A DNA stretch of 64,000 nt from Exobasidium rhododendri. Its lineage: Eukaryota > Basidiomycota > Exobasidiomycetes > Exobasidiales > Exobasidiaceae. This document shows, piece after piece, positions 9,481-19,997 of this stretch. The DNA lies in NCBI GenBank assembly GCA_026210745.1, contig CP110631.1, positions 1,922,001-1,986,000 on the forward strand, read 5' to 3'. The number at the start of each line of letters is the position of its first letter. The stretch's first letter is position 1. Under the pieces are notes generated by a model. The model had not been told where the DNA came from. It worked only from the letters and a program-made list of their open reading frames with translations, and made no database searches. The position numbers and the translations under genes are program-made.

Positions 9481-11812
9481 ATGGTGTTGCCCACATCATC
9501 TACGGGTCAGTCGTATCCTGTAGTCCTAGGCTATCAAATAGCGCAGCAGATAGGTGGCGGTGGTTTCTCTCGGTAAGTGATTCGCACGACGTGCAGGAAA
9601 AGAAAGCAGCAGAGCCTCTGCAGGAAAGTGGCTGACATACAAAGCTTTCTCGTCCACATCAGTGTCTTTCGAGCGATCAACCCGAAAGCGCCAGTCCATA
9701 GAGTAGCAGCGATCAAGGTGGTGTCGTATGCTGTTCCATCATCACATTCACTTCGACCACAACACCCACCTGATCGTCAAGCGCTTCGCAAGGAGGTTCA
9801 AATTCATGCAGTCCTTAAACATCCAAATGTGCTAGAGTTCTTGGGCGTAGAAGAGCACCTGAAAGAGGGATCAGGGAAATATGTACCGGGCCTGTATATG
9901 GTGCTTGAGCTGGGTGCTGGAGGAGACTTGTTTGATAAGATAGGTGGGTTAAGCGCAGCGACGGTAATTGCTACGAGGTGGCGTGCAATTTATCTCTCTC
10001 CTTGACACCTCGTCCTGACAAATTCGCATTACAGCCCCCGACGTCGGAGTCGATTCCGACCTTGCACATTTTTACTTTTCCCAGCTTGTCAATGCTTTGG
10101 TAAGTGGGGGGCGGGTATGATCGTCGAAATTACGATCATCTCCGTAGACTCATCAGACTCGTCCTTTATCTTCGCTAGGAATACATTCACAATCAAGGCA
10201 TTGCGCACCGAGACATCAAGCCAGAGAACTTGCTGCTGGATGCGGAGGGGTCGTTGAAACTGGCGGATTTTGGACTATGCAGCGTGTACAGATACAAGGG
10301 CAAGGAGAGAGAGCTCAAAGGCGCTTGTGGCAGCTTGCCTTACATTGCGCCAGAAGTGAGCAGATCTGCCTGTAAAGGAAGGGGACACGGAATGATTCAT
10401 TCACTCTCCTGCATTCTCCCCATTTTTCAGATGAACGGCAATCCTTACCGGGGTGAACCGGCAGATGTCTGGAGTACCGGCGTGGTTCTCTTTGCGTTGT
10501 TGGTCGGAAGTGAGTCAAAATGACGCTCTTTAAAAGACACGCTTGCTGCTTTTCAAATGACCTGACGCCGTCTGCCTATTTCTCCTTTCCCTCTTCTTCC
10601 TCGGACTTGCCCTCGCAGATACACCCTGGGATGAACCTACGAACAGGAGTGCTGAATTCGTTGCGTACGTCAAAGGAAAATCCTACGATCCATGGCCTAG
10701 GATACAGGGCGATGCGCTTTCACTTCTGCGCTCGATGATGTGTGTCATTCCGAGCAAGAGGATTACGATACAAGAGATCAAATCACACAAATGGTTCACT
10801 CGTAAGAATCCTTTGCTGATCGACGGTCATGGCCCAGATGCAATCAGTCTTGCCGAAAGACTCCTGCAAGGTCTTATTGTTTCTGGTGACTTGGACTTCA
10901 ACTTACACTCTGACGGCAAAAGAGCAACTATTCCAGACAGCATCTCGTTGACTCAGCCAGAGCTTTTTGGGCCGGGTTTAGATGTACAATGGAACAAGTT
11001 GCCGCCTTCTTCTGCTTTCCCAGCTTTCAGAACAAATGATGCGAGGAAGATTGCTCTATCACAGCAGATCAGCGCCCGTAGAAGCAACGTTCCCAGTGCT
11101 AGCTTGGACGGTCGTGGCATTGCAGCTGGAGCGGCGGGGAGTCAATTCACTCAGGCTATGAATCACATGGTGAGCGAGATGATTGAGAAAAAAAAGGGGG
11201 GGGGGAGGGAAAGTGCGGAGGTTCCTCTTGCTGATCTTTATTTGCTGTTCCCCCCTGATACAGACGCAATGGTCGAGTCTAGCAGGAGGCGTAGCGCGCT
11301 TCTCCCCTCATCTCACTCGCCTCTTCTGCGATGCGACAGGACCAGCTGTGGCCACTCTGGTCATACAAGCATTGAACAGTCTCTCCATAACTCATGAAGT
11401 GAAACCGATCGGTGAGGATGCTCGAGGCCCCAACTCGTCTGCAGCGTCGTTGTCTCAAGTCGACGAAGAACAAGGAGAAGAACAAGAGGTCAACGATGAT
11501 CCTGGCGACGACGACGCCATGGAGGTAGACGTCGCTGCCCATCAGGCCAAGAGCAAAGACGTTGGAAGCAGAGGCGCTCGAATACGAGTCTCCACGATGG
11601 ACCGTAGAAAGTGTGCATTGCGGGGGGAGATATGGGTAGAATCAATCGCATTCGAGGAGCATCGAGATGAAAGCGAGGAGATGGAAAAAAAGAGTTCATC
11701 TCGTACGTTGATCTTGATGAGAAGGAGCAAAGGGGACCCACTCGAATGGAGACGGTTATTCAGAGCCATTGCCACCTTTGACGGACTCAAAGAGCTGGTC
11801 ACTACGGGTTGA
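9481..11812 (+). CDS. CHK1: DNA-damage checkpoint Ser/Thr kinase CHK1
   Basis: Seven exons: 9481-9572, 9663-9943, 10035-10099, 10179-10355, 10431-10509, 10619-11169, 11264-11812; 597 residues. Chk1 kinases are activated by ATR/Rad3 and delay mitosis after DNA damage or replication stress. The N-terminal half is a full kinase domain: glycine loop [11 protein letters not shown] lysine K49 in VAAIKVV, catalytic HRDIKPEN with D158, DFG at D176, then the APE-region PYIAPE and the Chk1-like [12 protein letters not shown] and TPWDEP segments. The C-terminal part contains an FTQAMNHM...SRLF-like regulatory (KA1-type) region and an acidic Glu/Asp-rich insert. The start codon is the ATG at 9481; the preceding in-frame region is promoter-like. 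The stop lies 12 bp from the stop of the convergent tRNA synthetase gene. All splice junctions restore conserved kinase residues. Confidence 0.93.
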
Positions 11813-11824
11813 GAGTCGTCTGCG

Positions 11825-13434
11825 TCATCGCAATTCAACCTTCAACTTGCTCTCCAGTCTCGACGTCACTTGAGAATGCAAAGCGTTCACCTCTTCGTTT
11901 TCCAAGTTTCTGCAAAGGGCAAAGATTAGAGGATGAAGGGAGTGGGAACACAAGGTCAGCTCGCGTTGGACCCAACCACCCTCTCGTCAAGAAAGCTCAT
12001 CCACTCTCCCACCCACCTATCCATGCTCCGATAGTTTATCCTGTAGCATCTACTCTTTCTCTGTGTCTTTGGATGTGTGAATTCATCAATCTGCACCACG
12101 TCCTCCGTCAAGTCGCCAGCGATGTCTCGAATGATCTCAAACAGATCGTTTTCATGAAACGGAGTGGGTAGCCAAAAGGAGACGTCTTTATAGCACGGTG
12201 GGTACTTGCTGTATGGCTTGAAGGTGATCAGAGGCATCTTCATTACATCCGCTCTCGCTCTTTCACCCCCCGAGAACTGCGAAAGAAATCGCTGATCTGT
12301 TGTCCAGAACAGTCGAATGTCTGGAATCTGAAACAGCACCATGGCAATTCTCTCCAGGCCTAGACCAAAAGCCCAGCCTATCTTGTTCGAAACACCGGCT
12401 TCCACCAAAGTCCTTTCCATGACCACACCAGAACCAAGGATCTCAAGCCACTTTCCTCGAAACCATACTTCGACCTCAAAAGAAGGCGTGGTAAAGGGGA
12501 ATTCTGCAGCGATCCATCGAACTTTGAGGGGCTCTGCTGAATTCTTCGAGTCAGCTTCGTTTCGGTCGCCGAATAAATCCAAGACGAGATTGTTCAGAGT
12601 ACCTTTGAGGTGCCTCATGGCTAACGTGGCTGCTGTTAATTTTGCTGGAGACTGTTGGTGTGATGGTTGATAACCACCGGCCTCTGCAATGTCTACTTTA
12701 TCCTCTATTTCTATTCTGGCGGTGCGGAGTCTAGCTTCCATGTCTTCACACTCCCTTTCTACCCTGCCATCTTTTCCAAATTCATCCAAGTCGAAGATGC
12801 AAGCTCCTTCCATCTGATGAAAGATAGGATAGTGGCTTGCATCGATCTCATCCCTTCGAAATACATCGGCTGTCAGAATCCACTTTGTGCTGCCCTTTGT
12901 AAACGTTTGTACTTCATGAGCACTGGTGTGTGTTCGTAGACAAGTTTGGCGATTGATGTAGTACGTATCTGTTGGACTCCTACCAGGATGGTCCTCTGCA
13001 ATACCTAGTTGACCGAAGTTCTCTTCTACTGAGACTATCGGTGAAGGCGCTCGAACGACCTCAAAGCCGGGAAGGGAACGGTGTATCTGCTCATTGAGGA
13101 TGGAGAGCGGATGCGATGGCGTGGTAGGAAGTTGAGGTGTTCTGCTCAAGCGTGATAAGATAGATGAAGGCAGGTTTGTGTAGTCATCACTGTGATACTC
13201 CTCGTCCAAGATCTTAATCGATGGACTTGCAGATCGTCGTGTGTATGTTGAGGTGCTGAAGGTGCGGAGGGATGATATTGAGAAGTCTGCGTGGTGTGCT
13301 CCTCCAGCTCTTTGTGCTCGGTCGGTCGAGATGATCGATCTTTGCACAGGCCGTGCAGAGAGCAGTGGAGCAGCAAAAGAAGGCGCTCGACGGCAGCAAC
13401 GGCCGCATATGGCTTTGCTGCAGCTCGCCGCCAT
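11825..13434 (-). CDS. MSF1: Mitochondrial phenylalanyl-tRNA synthetase
   Basis: Two exons, 12017-13434 and 11825-11909, joined over a 107-nt intron; 500 residues. The enzyme charges mitochondrial tRNA-Phe as a monomer. Seen directly: an Arg/Ser/Ala-rich N-terminus consistent with a mitochondrial presequence (start MAASCSKAI at 13434), the class II core with TDTYYINRQTCLRTHTSAH, the substrate-binding FHQMEG, the motif-3 region FGLGLERIAMVLF, and the C-terminal anticodon-binding FDX-ACB domain (PPCYKDVSFWLP...YRINYRSMDR). Reading through the intron would give an unrelated tail; splicing gives RNLENEEVNALH...LKVELR, which matches how the family ends. The stop is 12 bp from the CHK1 stop on the other strand. 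Confidence 0.95.
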
Positions 13435-13791
13435 ACTCACACTCTTCGAAGACGTTTGCAAGTATATCTCGGCATAGCCGTTGTTGCAGCGTTGTTGTAC
13501 GCCCTCTGTGGCTTCTTTCTTTTCCCTCAGACGCACGTCACGTTGCCCTTTCAAAAAAAAAATCTCTTCCAACTTGGCTTCAGGGCTTGCAACTTGGCAC
13601 AAGTGAATGGGACTTGTGATTTTCTTGGAAACAAAATCTGATAGTCGCCCTCGAGTACAAATGCAGACTCACGCTCGGACCAGTCATTTTCCATCTCTCC
13701 CCCCTCTCCTCTCCTCTCCTCTCCGATCGATCGTTCGTTGTAGGAAAGGAGCAAGGGCTGCTGGCAGAAAACTCTAAAGAAGGTGGCCGTT
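13435..13791. promoter_or_regulatory. Divergent promoter region, tRNA synthetase and CDCA7-like gene
   Basis: 357 bp between divergent starts. It contains a pyrimidine-rich stretch with a pentanucleotide repeat and no credible ORF. No MluI box was seen here. Confidence 0.6.
13705..13724. repeat. (TCTCC)4 pentanucleotide repeat
   Basis: Four perfect TCTCC units within a longer polypyrimidine tract about 70 bp upstream of the CDCA7-like start codon; such CT-rich tracts are common just upstream of fungal starts. Confidence 0.8.
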
Positions 13792-16450
13792 ATGCCCAAG
13801 TCCTCAGAGGCTAGATTCTCATTGACTAAAGATGCGCAGCAGTGTCCCCAATCGCGAGGGTCGGATGGATCGAATGCAAAAGGAACAGCCGAAGATAGAA
13901 GCGAACACTATGATAGTGACGGCTTCCTTACTCCGCCCTTACCGCCCTCACGAGCGAGCCAAATGACAAATCCACCGTCCGTAGAGCACTCGATTGACTC
14001 CACAAAAGCATCAAGCGAAGATCTTTGCACATTCGCGGTCGAGTCACCGATTCCATCGACGTCGGAAGATGGCCTCTTCGTCCCAGAGTCATCCACATCA
14101 CCTTGTTCGGACCGCGTACACGACTCTACAATGCAGGGCACGAATGGTGATACTTTAGAGAAAATGAGAGGTAGATCCGGAGCGGCACATCGATATTTAG
14201 CTGTTATAGCTCCTCCAGAATCCCATAGAGGAGAAGGGAACGACATTGGGACAATTCCGGTAGCCGTCATAGAGAACTCACCAGCGCCACAGAGATCAGT
14301 GAGATTTGCCGAAGGGCCAGGAGAGGTGCTTGAGTCTACTCTGATGAGTAACGAGTGGCGGCAAGTAAAAGTCGAAGAGGATGTGGAACGTACAGACCTC
14401 GGAAGAGAAATCGAGCGAGTGGAAAAGGACGGAGAATTTAGCGACCAGGCGCACCTCCTGGGAAGGTCTTCTCAACAGAACTTCATCTTCCAACCACCAG
14501 ATGATGCCATGTTTGCAGAGTTGAGAGCTTTCCTTGATCAGGAGGACGCTGCAAGTAGCTCCTCCTCCAGTGATGAAGAAGAGGAACAATCACGCTTCAC
14601 GGAGGAATTTTATGAGCAGCGACGACTGAAGAAGCTGCGAGCCAACGAGGCGATCCTTTCTAAACTAGGCCTAGGGGCACAGAAGACTAGCTCACCAATG
14701 GAAGACTTGGGAGCAGAGGAAGGCGAAGAAGCATCGCGACCATCTCATATTTCGATGAAAAGAAAAGGTGGGGCGACAAAGGCGAATAAGTGGCAAAGGA
14801 CGCAGCTTAGGGTAGATGCAGACGAGACCACGACATCTCTGCCTCTGCCTGGCTGTACGACAGAAGTAGCGTACGTGGATGTCCCGGCATTGCGAGACAG
14901 GGTGCGGCTGCAGCACGTATACTTTGATGATGTAGAGATCTTGCCCCCAGGCACGGCAGTGGAGGAGACACTGATGGAATCGGAAGGAGAGGAGGGGATC
15001 GAAGTCTTGCTCGAGACGAGGAAACGAAGAAAGACGAAGAAATTTGATGATTTCGAAGCAGAGCCGAACCCCATCAAGAGGAAGAAGGAGAAGATGAAGC
15101 CTTTGCCAATTAGGCGAGGTACTGCGGGTGAAGCAGTGAGTCGCCCACCATCTAACGTTGAGTGTGCTAGTAGCGGTGCACTGAAACTTCTCTTCCTCTA
15201 CCTGTCTCCTCAGATGGAGGGAGGAGGCACAACATGCCACCAATGTCGTCGGAAAACAGACGACGAAAAGATGCGATGTCGATTCCACGAGAATGGCAAA
15301 GTCTGCCCTCTTTACTGGTGTAAAAGATGTCTGGGTGTTCGCTATGCGATCGAGTGGGATGCGGAGAGCCGAACGTTTCAGTGTCCTCGTTGCTCAGCTT
15401 ACTGTAATTGCTCGTGAGTAGAGGTGTACAACGTCAAAAGCGGCGTGGAAGATTACTGACTCCTCTACCGGGTCTCCCTCTCGATTTCTGTACCTCCAAA
15501 GGATCTGTCTTCGAAAGGCTGGACTCACCAGATTCGTACCTGAATCTGTCAATACAGGCTTGGCAAAGCTCTTGCAAGACGAGAAGGGCAATCGTATCTA
15601 CGCAAGCGTGAAACACTACATCGAAGCAAAGGTAGGAAGAAGTGTCAAGATTGGGCCTGGTGGTTTGTCTCAGAGAAGTTCAAAGTCGAAGAAAGAAGCA
15701 AGAGAAAGGGAAGCCTCTGCATCTAGACAGGAAAGAAAGCAGAAGGTAGCGAGTGTCAAGAAGGGGAAGAAGGACCATCGTACAGGTGGCGAACGTGATA
15801 TGCAAGGAGGAGGAGGCAAATCGAAGAAGATCAAGCTGACCTGGCAGCGCAAAGCACAGCAGTCTGCTTTAGGCACATATGGAGCAGCAAAGAAGAGAAA
15901 GGAGAAGGTTTTCCCAATAAAGAAGAAGACGGGAAGTGCTCTTCTTCGAGCTGGCAAAGAGAGGGGGGCCGGAAAGGCAAGGACGCCGCTACGGAGTGTC
16001 GATGGGGACAATGTCTGGGTTCGGAGCAAAGCTGATGCGCTCGCCACATCGTCCTCTGACTCGGAAGTTTCCACCTTGACGGCCTTATCTGACTATTCGA
16101 GTGGGGAGGAGCAAGATGGAGAAGGCAGACGTCTTGATTACGACAAGGAAGACAACATCAGAGACACAGACTTTGACACGATCAACACGACGGAAGACGG
16201 TGACTTGGAAGAGAGCACCGACGTGCACCCCTCCAGCCCTGTAGCAGGACAAGTGGAATACTTCATGCACCACCCACTTCAGAATACGGCAGAACAATAT
16301 TCCTCGACGACACTGGATTCACAATTTACCCATCATTCGAGCGATTCTTTCCCAATCGGAATCGACCCTTTGGTCGATCCATTTCCCCTTCATAGCAGTC
16401 AAGACATGGCTACGATTATGAACCAACTCAGAGAAGCCGGGTACGTCTAA
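13792..16450 (+). CDS. CDCA7-like zf-4CXXC_R1 protein
   Basis: Three exons: 13792-15135, 15214-15413, 15502-16450; 830 residues. The defining feature is a cysteine-rich finger starting near residue 456: CHQCRRKT...C...CPLYWCKRCLGVRY...FQCPRCSAYCNCSICLRKAG. The spacing is that of the zf-4CXXC_R1 domain of CDCA7-type proteins. The second splice joins CNC-S to ICLRKAG, completing the last CXXC; without it the finger ends prematurely. The N-terminal ~440 residues are acidic and Ser-rich; the C-terminal part is Lys/Arg-rich, then acidic. Animal CDCA7 recruits the HELLS remodeller to chromatin and supports DNA-methylation maintenance; fungal relatives are thought to act on chromatin too, which is inference here. 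The first intron is 78 nt, in frame and stopless, so intron retention would add 26 residues immediately before the finger. The ATG at 13792 replaces an upstream GTG. Confidence 0.85.
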
Positions 16451-16902
16451 ACATAGAACGACCGGTCCACTTCATGTATATGTGTACCTACTCTTGTATT
16501 TGTTCCCGAGCGCAAGCATCATACATACCATCATCCCACCCACAGCGACAGAACGGGAGGAGATCTGACTGGCAGAGAGCATGCCAAGCTCCCCCTCCCC
16601 TCTTTAAGCTTTCCTCGCGCTACCAACTCGAATAGGGATTGCGCGTGGCCGATACTCACAGAATCCCCTTTTTGTTCAATCAAGCTGTCGAGTCTTCCTA
16701 GGACATCGTCGTCTGTCACTCAGAGAGATACTGTCCTAGTCGTCCACTCAGACGGCCTTTCATCGTCGCCTTCTAGCGCAATACTGAGTCAGGCTTGCGG
16801 ATCGATAATGATGACATGAATTGTGCGAAAGGAAATGCATGTGAAGTGAATCATCATTGAGTATTGGCAGAGGAAGACCCGCTGTTACATACTACTCCCG
16901 AC
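16451..16902. other. Intergenic region between the CDCA7-like gene and RGP1
   Basis: 452 bp between tandem genes. I see no coding frame or RNA gene; it should hold the 3' end of the upstream gene and the RGP1 promoter. Confidence 0.6.
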
Positions 16903-19803
16903 ATGTCTCGCTCGACTGCATCGACGTCCAACCTACAGATTTCGGTCGAACCATCGCAATCGTCTTTCTTCGCTGGAGAGGAGTTCAGCTGTACGATCAC
17001 GTTCACCAATACACTGATCCCTGCTCCACAAAGTGTTCCACTGCTTTCTACATCCACTTTCGACACCAATGATTTTGATCGACGAGCAGTCTCCTTAGGC
17101 CCTAATGCCAAACAAACCCCTGGTCCTTCAAGGCTGCCACCACCACTCACTGGATCACATCACTCTCCATTCCCAAACAGCATGCTAACGCCTCATCGTC
17201 GGAAACATAGCAAGTCACAAAGTGTAGATGTACGAACATTTGCAAGACAGCATCAATTACAGCATCTTGGTGGAGGAGGTGAAGAAGAGCTTGGTAGTGA
17301 TGAGAAGTACTATAAGAGCGTAGCAGAGGAAAAGGACAGAGAGACTGATGATCAGTCGTATCGAAACGAATTCCTGGAAGATTTGCCGACACGAAAGAAG
17401 CTGATTGGTGGGAAGCTCGAATCATACTTGGAAAGAGGTGGTGCGAATGGAAGTGCTCACAAGGCTACCGCCAGCACACCCAGCAAAGGGCATGTAAGGT
17501 CGTCTTCTGTTGCTGTGCCTGGACAGCAGAGTAGAAAGCAGCAAGCCTTAGGCATGGGGAGGCCAACTGCTGGACAAGTTGTGGAAACTCCTTATAGAGC
17601 TGCTTCACAGCGTGTCACTCTGCAAGCCAACACCCCTTCGCCTACAGCTTCACGCAATGCCAGCTCTTCCACTCGACTGGCTAGTGGAACCATCGCATCA
17701 AATCATCCCCACAGTCGAAAGAAGAGCGTTGCACAGGTACAAGCAGAAGATTTGAGCGCCACATTTGAACTGGACGGAGATTCTCCCGGAGCAGACAATA
17801 CACCCACACCGTCTGCATCAGTCACACCTCGAGAGTCTTTCGATCTGCGATCCCGAGGGGGCGACGATGAGATTGGACCAAATTTTTACAACTTGGGAGA
17901 GAATTCTACGATGGAGAGCGTCTTGAGGGAAGACGTCACACAGTGGAGTAAGATGAGTTCGAATGGCGTTAGAGAGCATGCAGACAGCTCGTCAGGATCA
18001 CGGAGAGGTTCAGACCTTAATGCTATCGACGTCACATCGGCTTCTACGACGGGCTCAGAAACTTTGCTTTGGACTTTTGCTCAATTCGGAGGTAGCTTTC
18101 AGATTGACGAGAGCCTGATCAAGCCGGGGGAATTTGAGCAAGTCAAGGAAAGAGTAGCAGGTGGAGGAGGTGGAGTAGGTACCATGGGCGGCAGCGTACC
18201 ATTTTCTCCGGTAGGCGGGGGTGAATTCGGTGTGGCTTCTGAGGCTGGAGAGGATCAAAGTGCAGAAGGGTGGGGATCTTACCTACGAGGAGCTCTCTCA
18301 TTGGGAGGTAAGAGAGCCTCACTTTCAGCACCCTCGGCTTCAACGCACAAACGTAGTGGATCTACACTCGGGAACCTAAGGGCGAAAACGCTGACCAGTA
18401 AGAGTATTCCTATCTTCTCGAATCCTCCAAGCATGATCGTTGTCGATTTGAAGTTGAAACCAGGAGAAAGTCGTAGCTACGGCTTTCGCATCTCTCTACC
18501 TCCCGATCTTCCACCGTCCTACTCTGGACGATCCATCTCTTTTGTGTACAGCCTTACCTTAGGTACCAATCGACTGGTGAGGAATAAAAAAGGAATCATG
18601 GAGCAAAAAAGTAGAATAGTACGAATTCCACTTCGAATATACAACATGGTCAGCATCAGTGGCATCACTTCCTTCTTCGACCTGACCAACCCGATCATCA
18701 ACCTGAAGGACGTGGCAGAATCAAAGGAGGAGGGAGGTGTCATCTCCACTCTCAGTAGTCAAGTCTTGAGTGAGAAGCCGAATGAAAGCGGTCGACGAGA
18801 TACACAATCCAAGGATGATGCCAATTCGAACGAGTTGCTCCGGTATACCCAACAACTGATGGCTTCCTGCAAAGAGGAGGATCGGAAAGAGGAAGACGAC
18901 GTGCCAACAGACGTCGAAGTGGCGACCGAATTGGCGCGCATGCGAGGCTTGACCATCGAGGGGAACAGCAACGTCACTTCACCAATCAAACGGCCTCATC
19001 TGCAGTTGTTGCCTGATGTGATCACCATCAAAAATGCTGCTGCCACTCGACCACCGACTCTCACTAACTCCAGTGCTGGTTTAGGTCTGACTGGCGAAGA
19101 AGATGACGGACCCAAATCCAGCCTACAAGCTGTCGAGATCCTCAGTCGCAACTCTCAAAAAGTCTCCTACGACATCTCCAAGGACGGTCAAGTGGCCGCT
19201 ATCTTGACGCTGATCAAATCCAAGTATCGCTTGGGTGACACAGTCAATGGAGTGGTGACGATCAACAACAGCAGGTCGATTGCAAGAGTTGTTCGAATTG
19301 CGGCAACCTTGGAAACGTACGAAGAGATCGAAGCAACCTTATCGACTCTGCCTGCTACTAGATCACAAAAATTGACCAAGAAGATCCACGCCGAGTTTCA
19401 TGAGAACACGCTGAACACGGGTCAGGTCTGCTTTTCCTTACCGATACCAAGTGGAGCAACGCCTGACTTTGTCACGAGTGCGGTCAAGTTATCTTGGACG
19501 ATTCGCATGTCATTCTTGATGCTCTCCACTATCGCTCAAGTGCATGTCAATGGCAAAGAAGCCGGAGAAGGCGCCATTAGACCCAAACCGCCGACACATC
19601 TTCTGCCAAGCATCGATGACGGCTTCTCCACCTACCACCGCGCCTACAGGGCCTCGCCCAATTTGGCAGGTCCCGCTTCGATCGGTCAATCGTCTACACA
19701 GCCAGAGGAAGCCAAGCTAGAGGTTGTCGAGTGTGCCGTACCTCTTACTGTTCTGGCTCATTCGACTCGCTTCACAGCGGGTCAAGTCGCTTTTCTCGCT
19801 TGA
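16903..19803 (+). CDS. RGP1: Rgp1, subunit of the Ric1-Rgp1 Rab6/Ypt6 exchange factor
   Basis: Single exon, 966 residues, ATG at 16903 (the frame is open slightly upstream only from TTG). Rgp1 with Ric1 activates the Golgi Rab GTPase Ypt6/Rab6 for endosome-to-Golgi traffic. The protein opens with an arrestin-like beta strand segment (LQISVEPSQSSFFAGEEF, CTITFTN) typical of the family. A second block near residue 500 (LKLKPGESRSYGFRISLPPD, SFVYSLTLGTNRLV) and a third near the C-terminus (VNGVVTINNSRSIARVVRI, FSLPIPSGATPDFVTSAV) carry the remaining arrestin-fold repeats, and the ending VPLTVLAHSTRFTAGQVAF is characteristic. About 400 residues of low-complexity Ser/Gly-rich sequence separate the first and second blocks, which makes it longer than the yeast protein (about 660 residues). 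Convergent with UBR1, 194 bp apart. Confidence 0.88.
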   Translation: MSRSTASTSNLQISVEPSQSSFFAGEEFSCTITFTNTLIPAPQSVPLLSTSTFDTNDFDRRAVSLGPNAKQTPGPSRLPPPLTGSHHSPFPNSMLTPHRRKHSKSQSVDVRTFARQHQLQHLGGGGEEELGSDEKYYKSVAEEKDRETDDQSYRNEFLEDLPTRKKLIGGKLESYLERGGANGSAHKATASTPSKGHVRSSSVAVPGQQSRKQQALGMGRPTAGQVVETPYRAASQRVTLQANTPSPTASRNASSSTRLASGTIASNHPHSRKKSVAQVQAEDLSATFELDGDSPGADNTPTPSASVTPRESFDLRSRGGDDEIGPNFYNLGENSTMESVLREDVTQWSKMSSNGVREHADSSSGSRRGSDLNAIDVTSASTTGSETLLWTFAQFGGSFQIDESLIKPGEFEQVKERVAGGGGGVGTMGGSVPFSPVGGGEFGVASEAGEDQSAEGWGSYLRGALSLGGKRASLSAPSASTHKRSGSTLGNLRAKTLTSKSIPIFSNPPSMIVVDLKLKPGESRSYGFRISLPPDLPPSYSGRSISFVYSLTLGTNRLVRNKKGIMEQKSRIVRIPLRIYNMVSISGITSFFDLTNPIINLKDVAESKEEGGVISTLSSQVLSEKPNESGRRDTQSKDDANSNELLRYTQQLMASCKEEDRKEEDDVPTDVEVATELARMRGLTIEGNSNVTSPIKRPHLQLLPDVITIKNAAATRPPTLTNSSAGLGLTGEEDDGPKSSLQAVEILSRNSQKVSYDISKDGQVAAILTLIKSKYRLGDTVNGVVTINNSRSIARVVRIAATLETYEEIEATLSTLPATRSQKLTKKIHAEFHENTLNTGQVCFSLPIPSGATPDFVTSAVKLSWTIRMSFLMLSTIAQVHVNGKEAGEGAIRPKPPTHLLPSIDDGFSTYHRAYRASPNLAGPASIGQSSTQPEEAKLEVVECAVPLTVLAHSTRFTAGQVAFLA

Positions 19804-19997
19804 GTCGATGTGAATTTCTCGCCATGCGCACTTTCACAGGCCAATCGACTGAATGAAGAATAATTTAAACGTGTCACTACTATTACATTGTCTCCCATCC
19901 GCCTTGATCAATGACCTTTTGAGGGGAAGGGAAGGAGAAGAAAAAGGAAAAATAGGGCGAAATGTCAGCATGCCGGATCTCGCGTATCTTCCTAGTC

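Noticed and set aside
11956-12016. Longer C-terminus of the Phe-tRNA synthetase by read-through
   Set aside because: It is intron sequence; splicing to 11909 gives the conserved ending.
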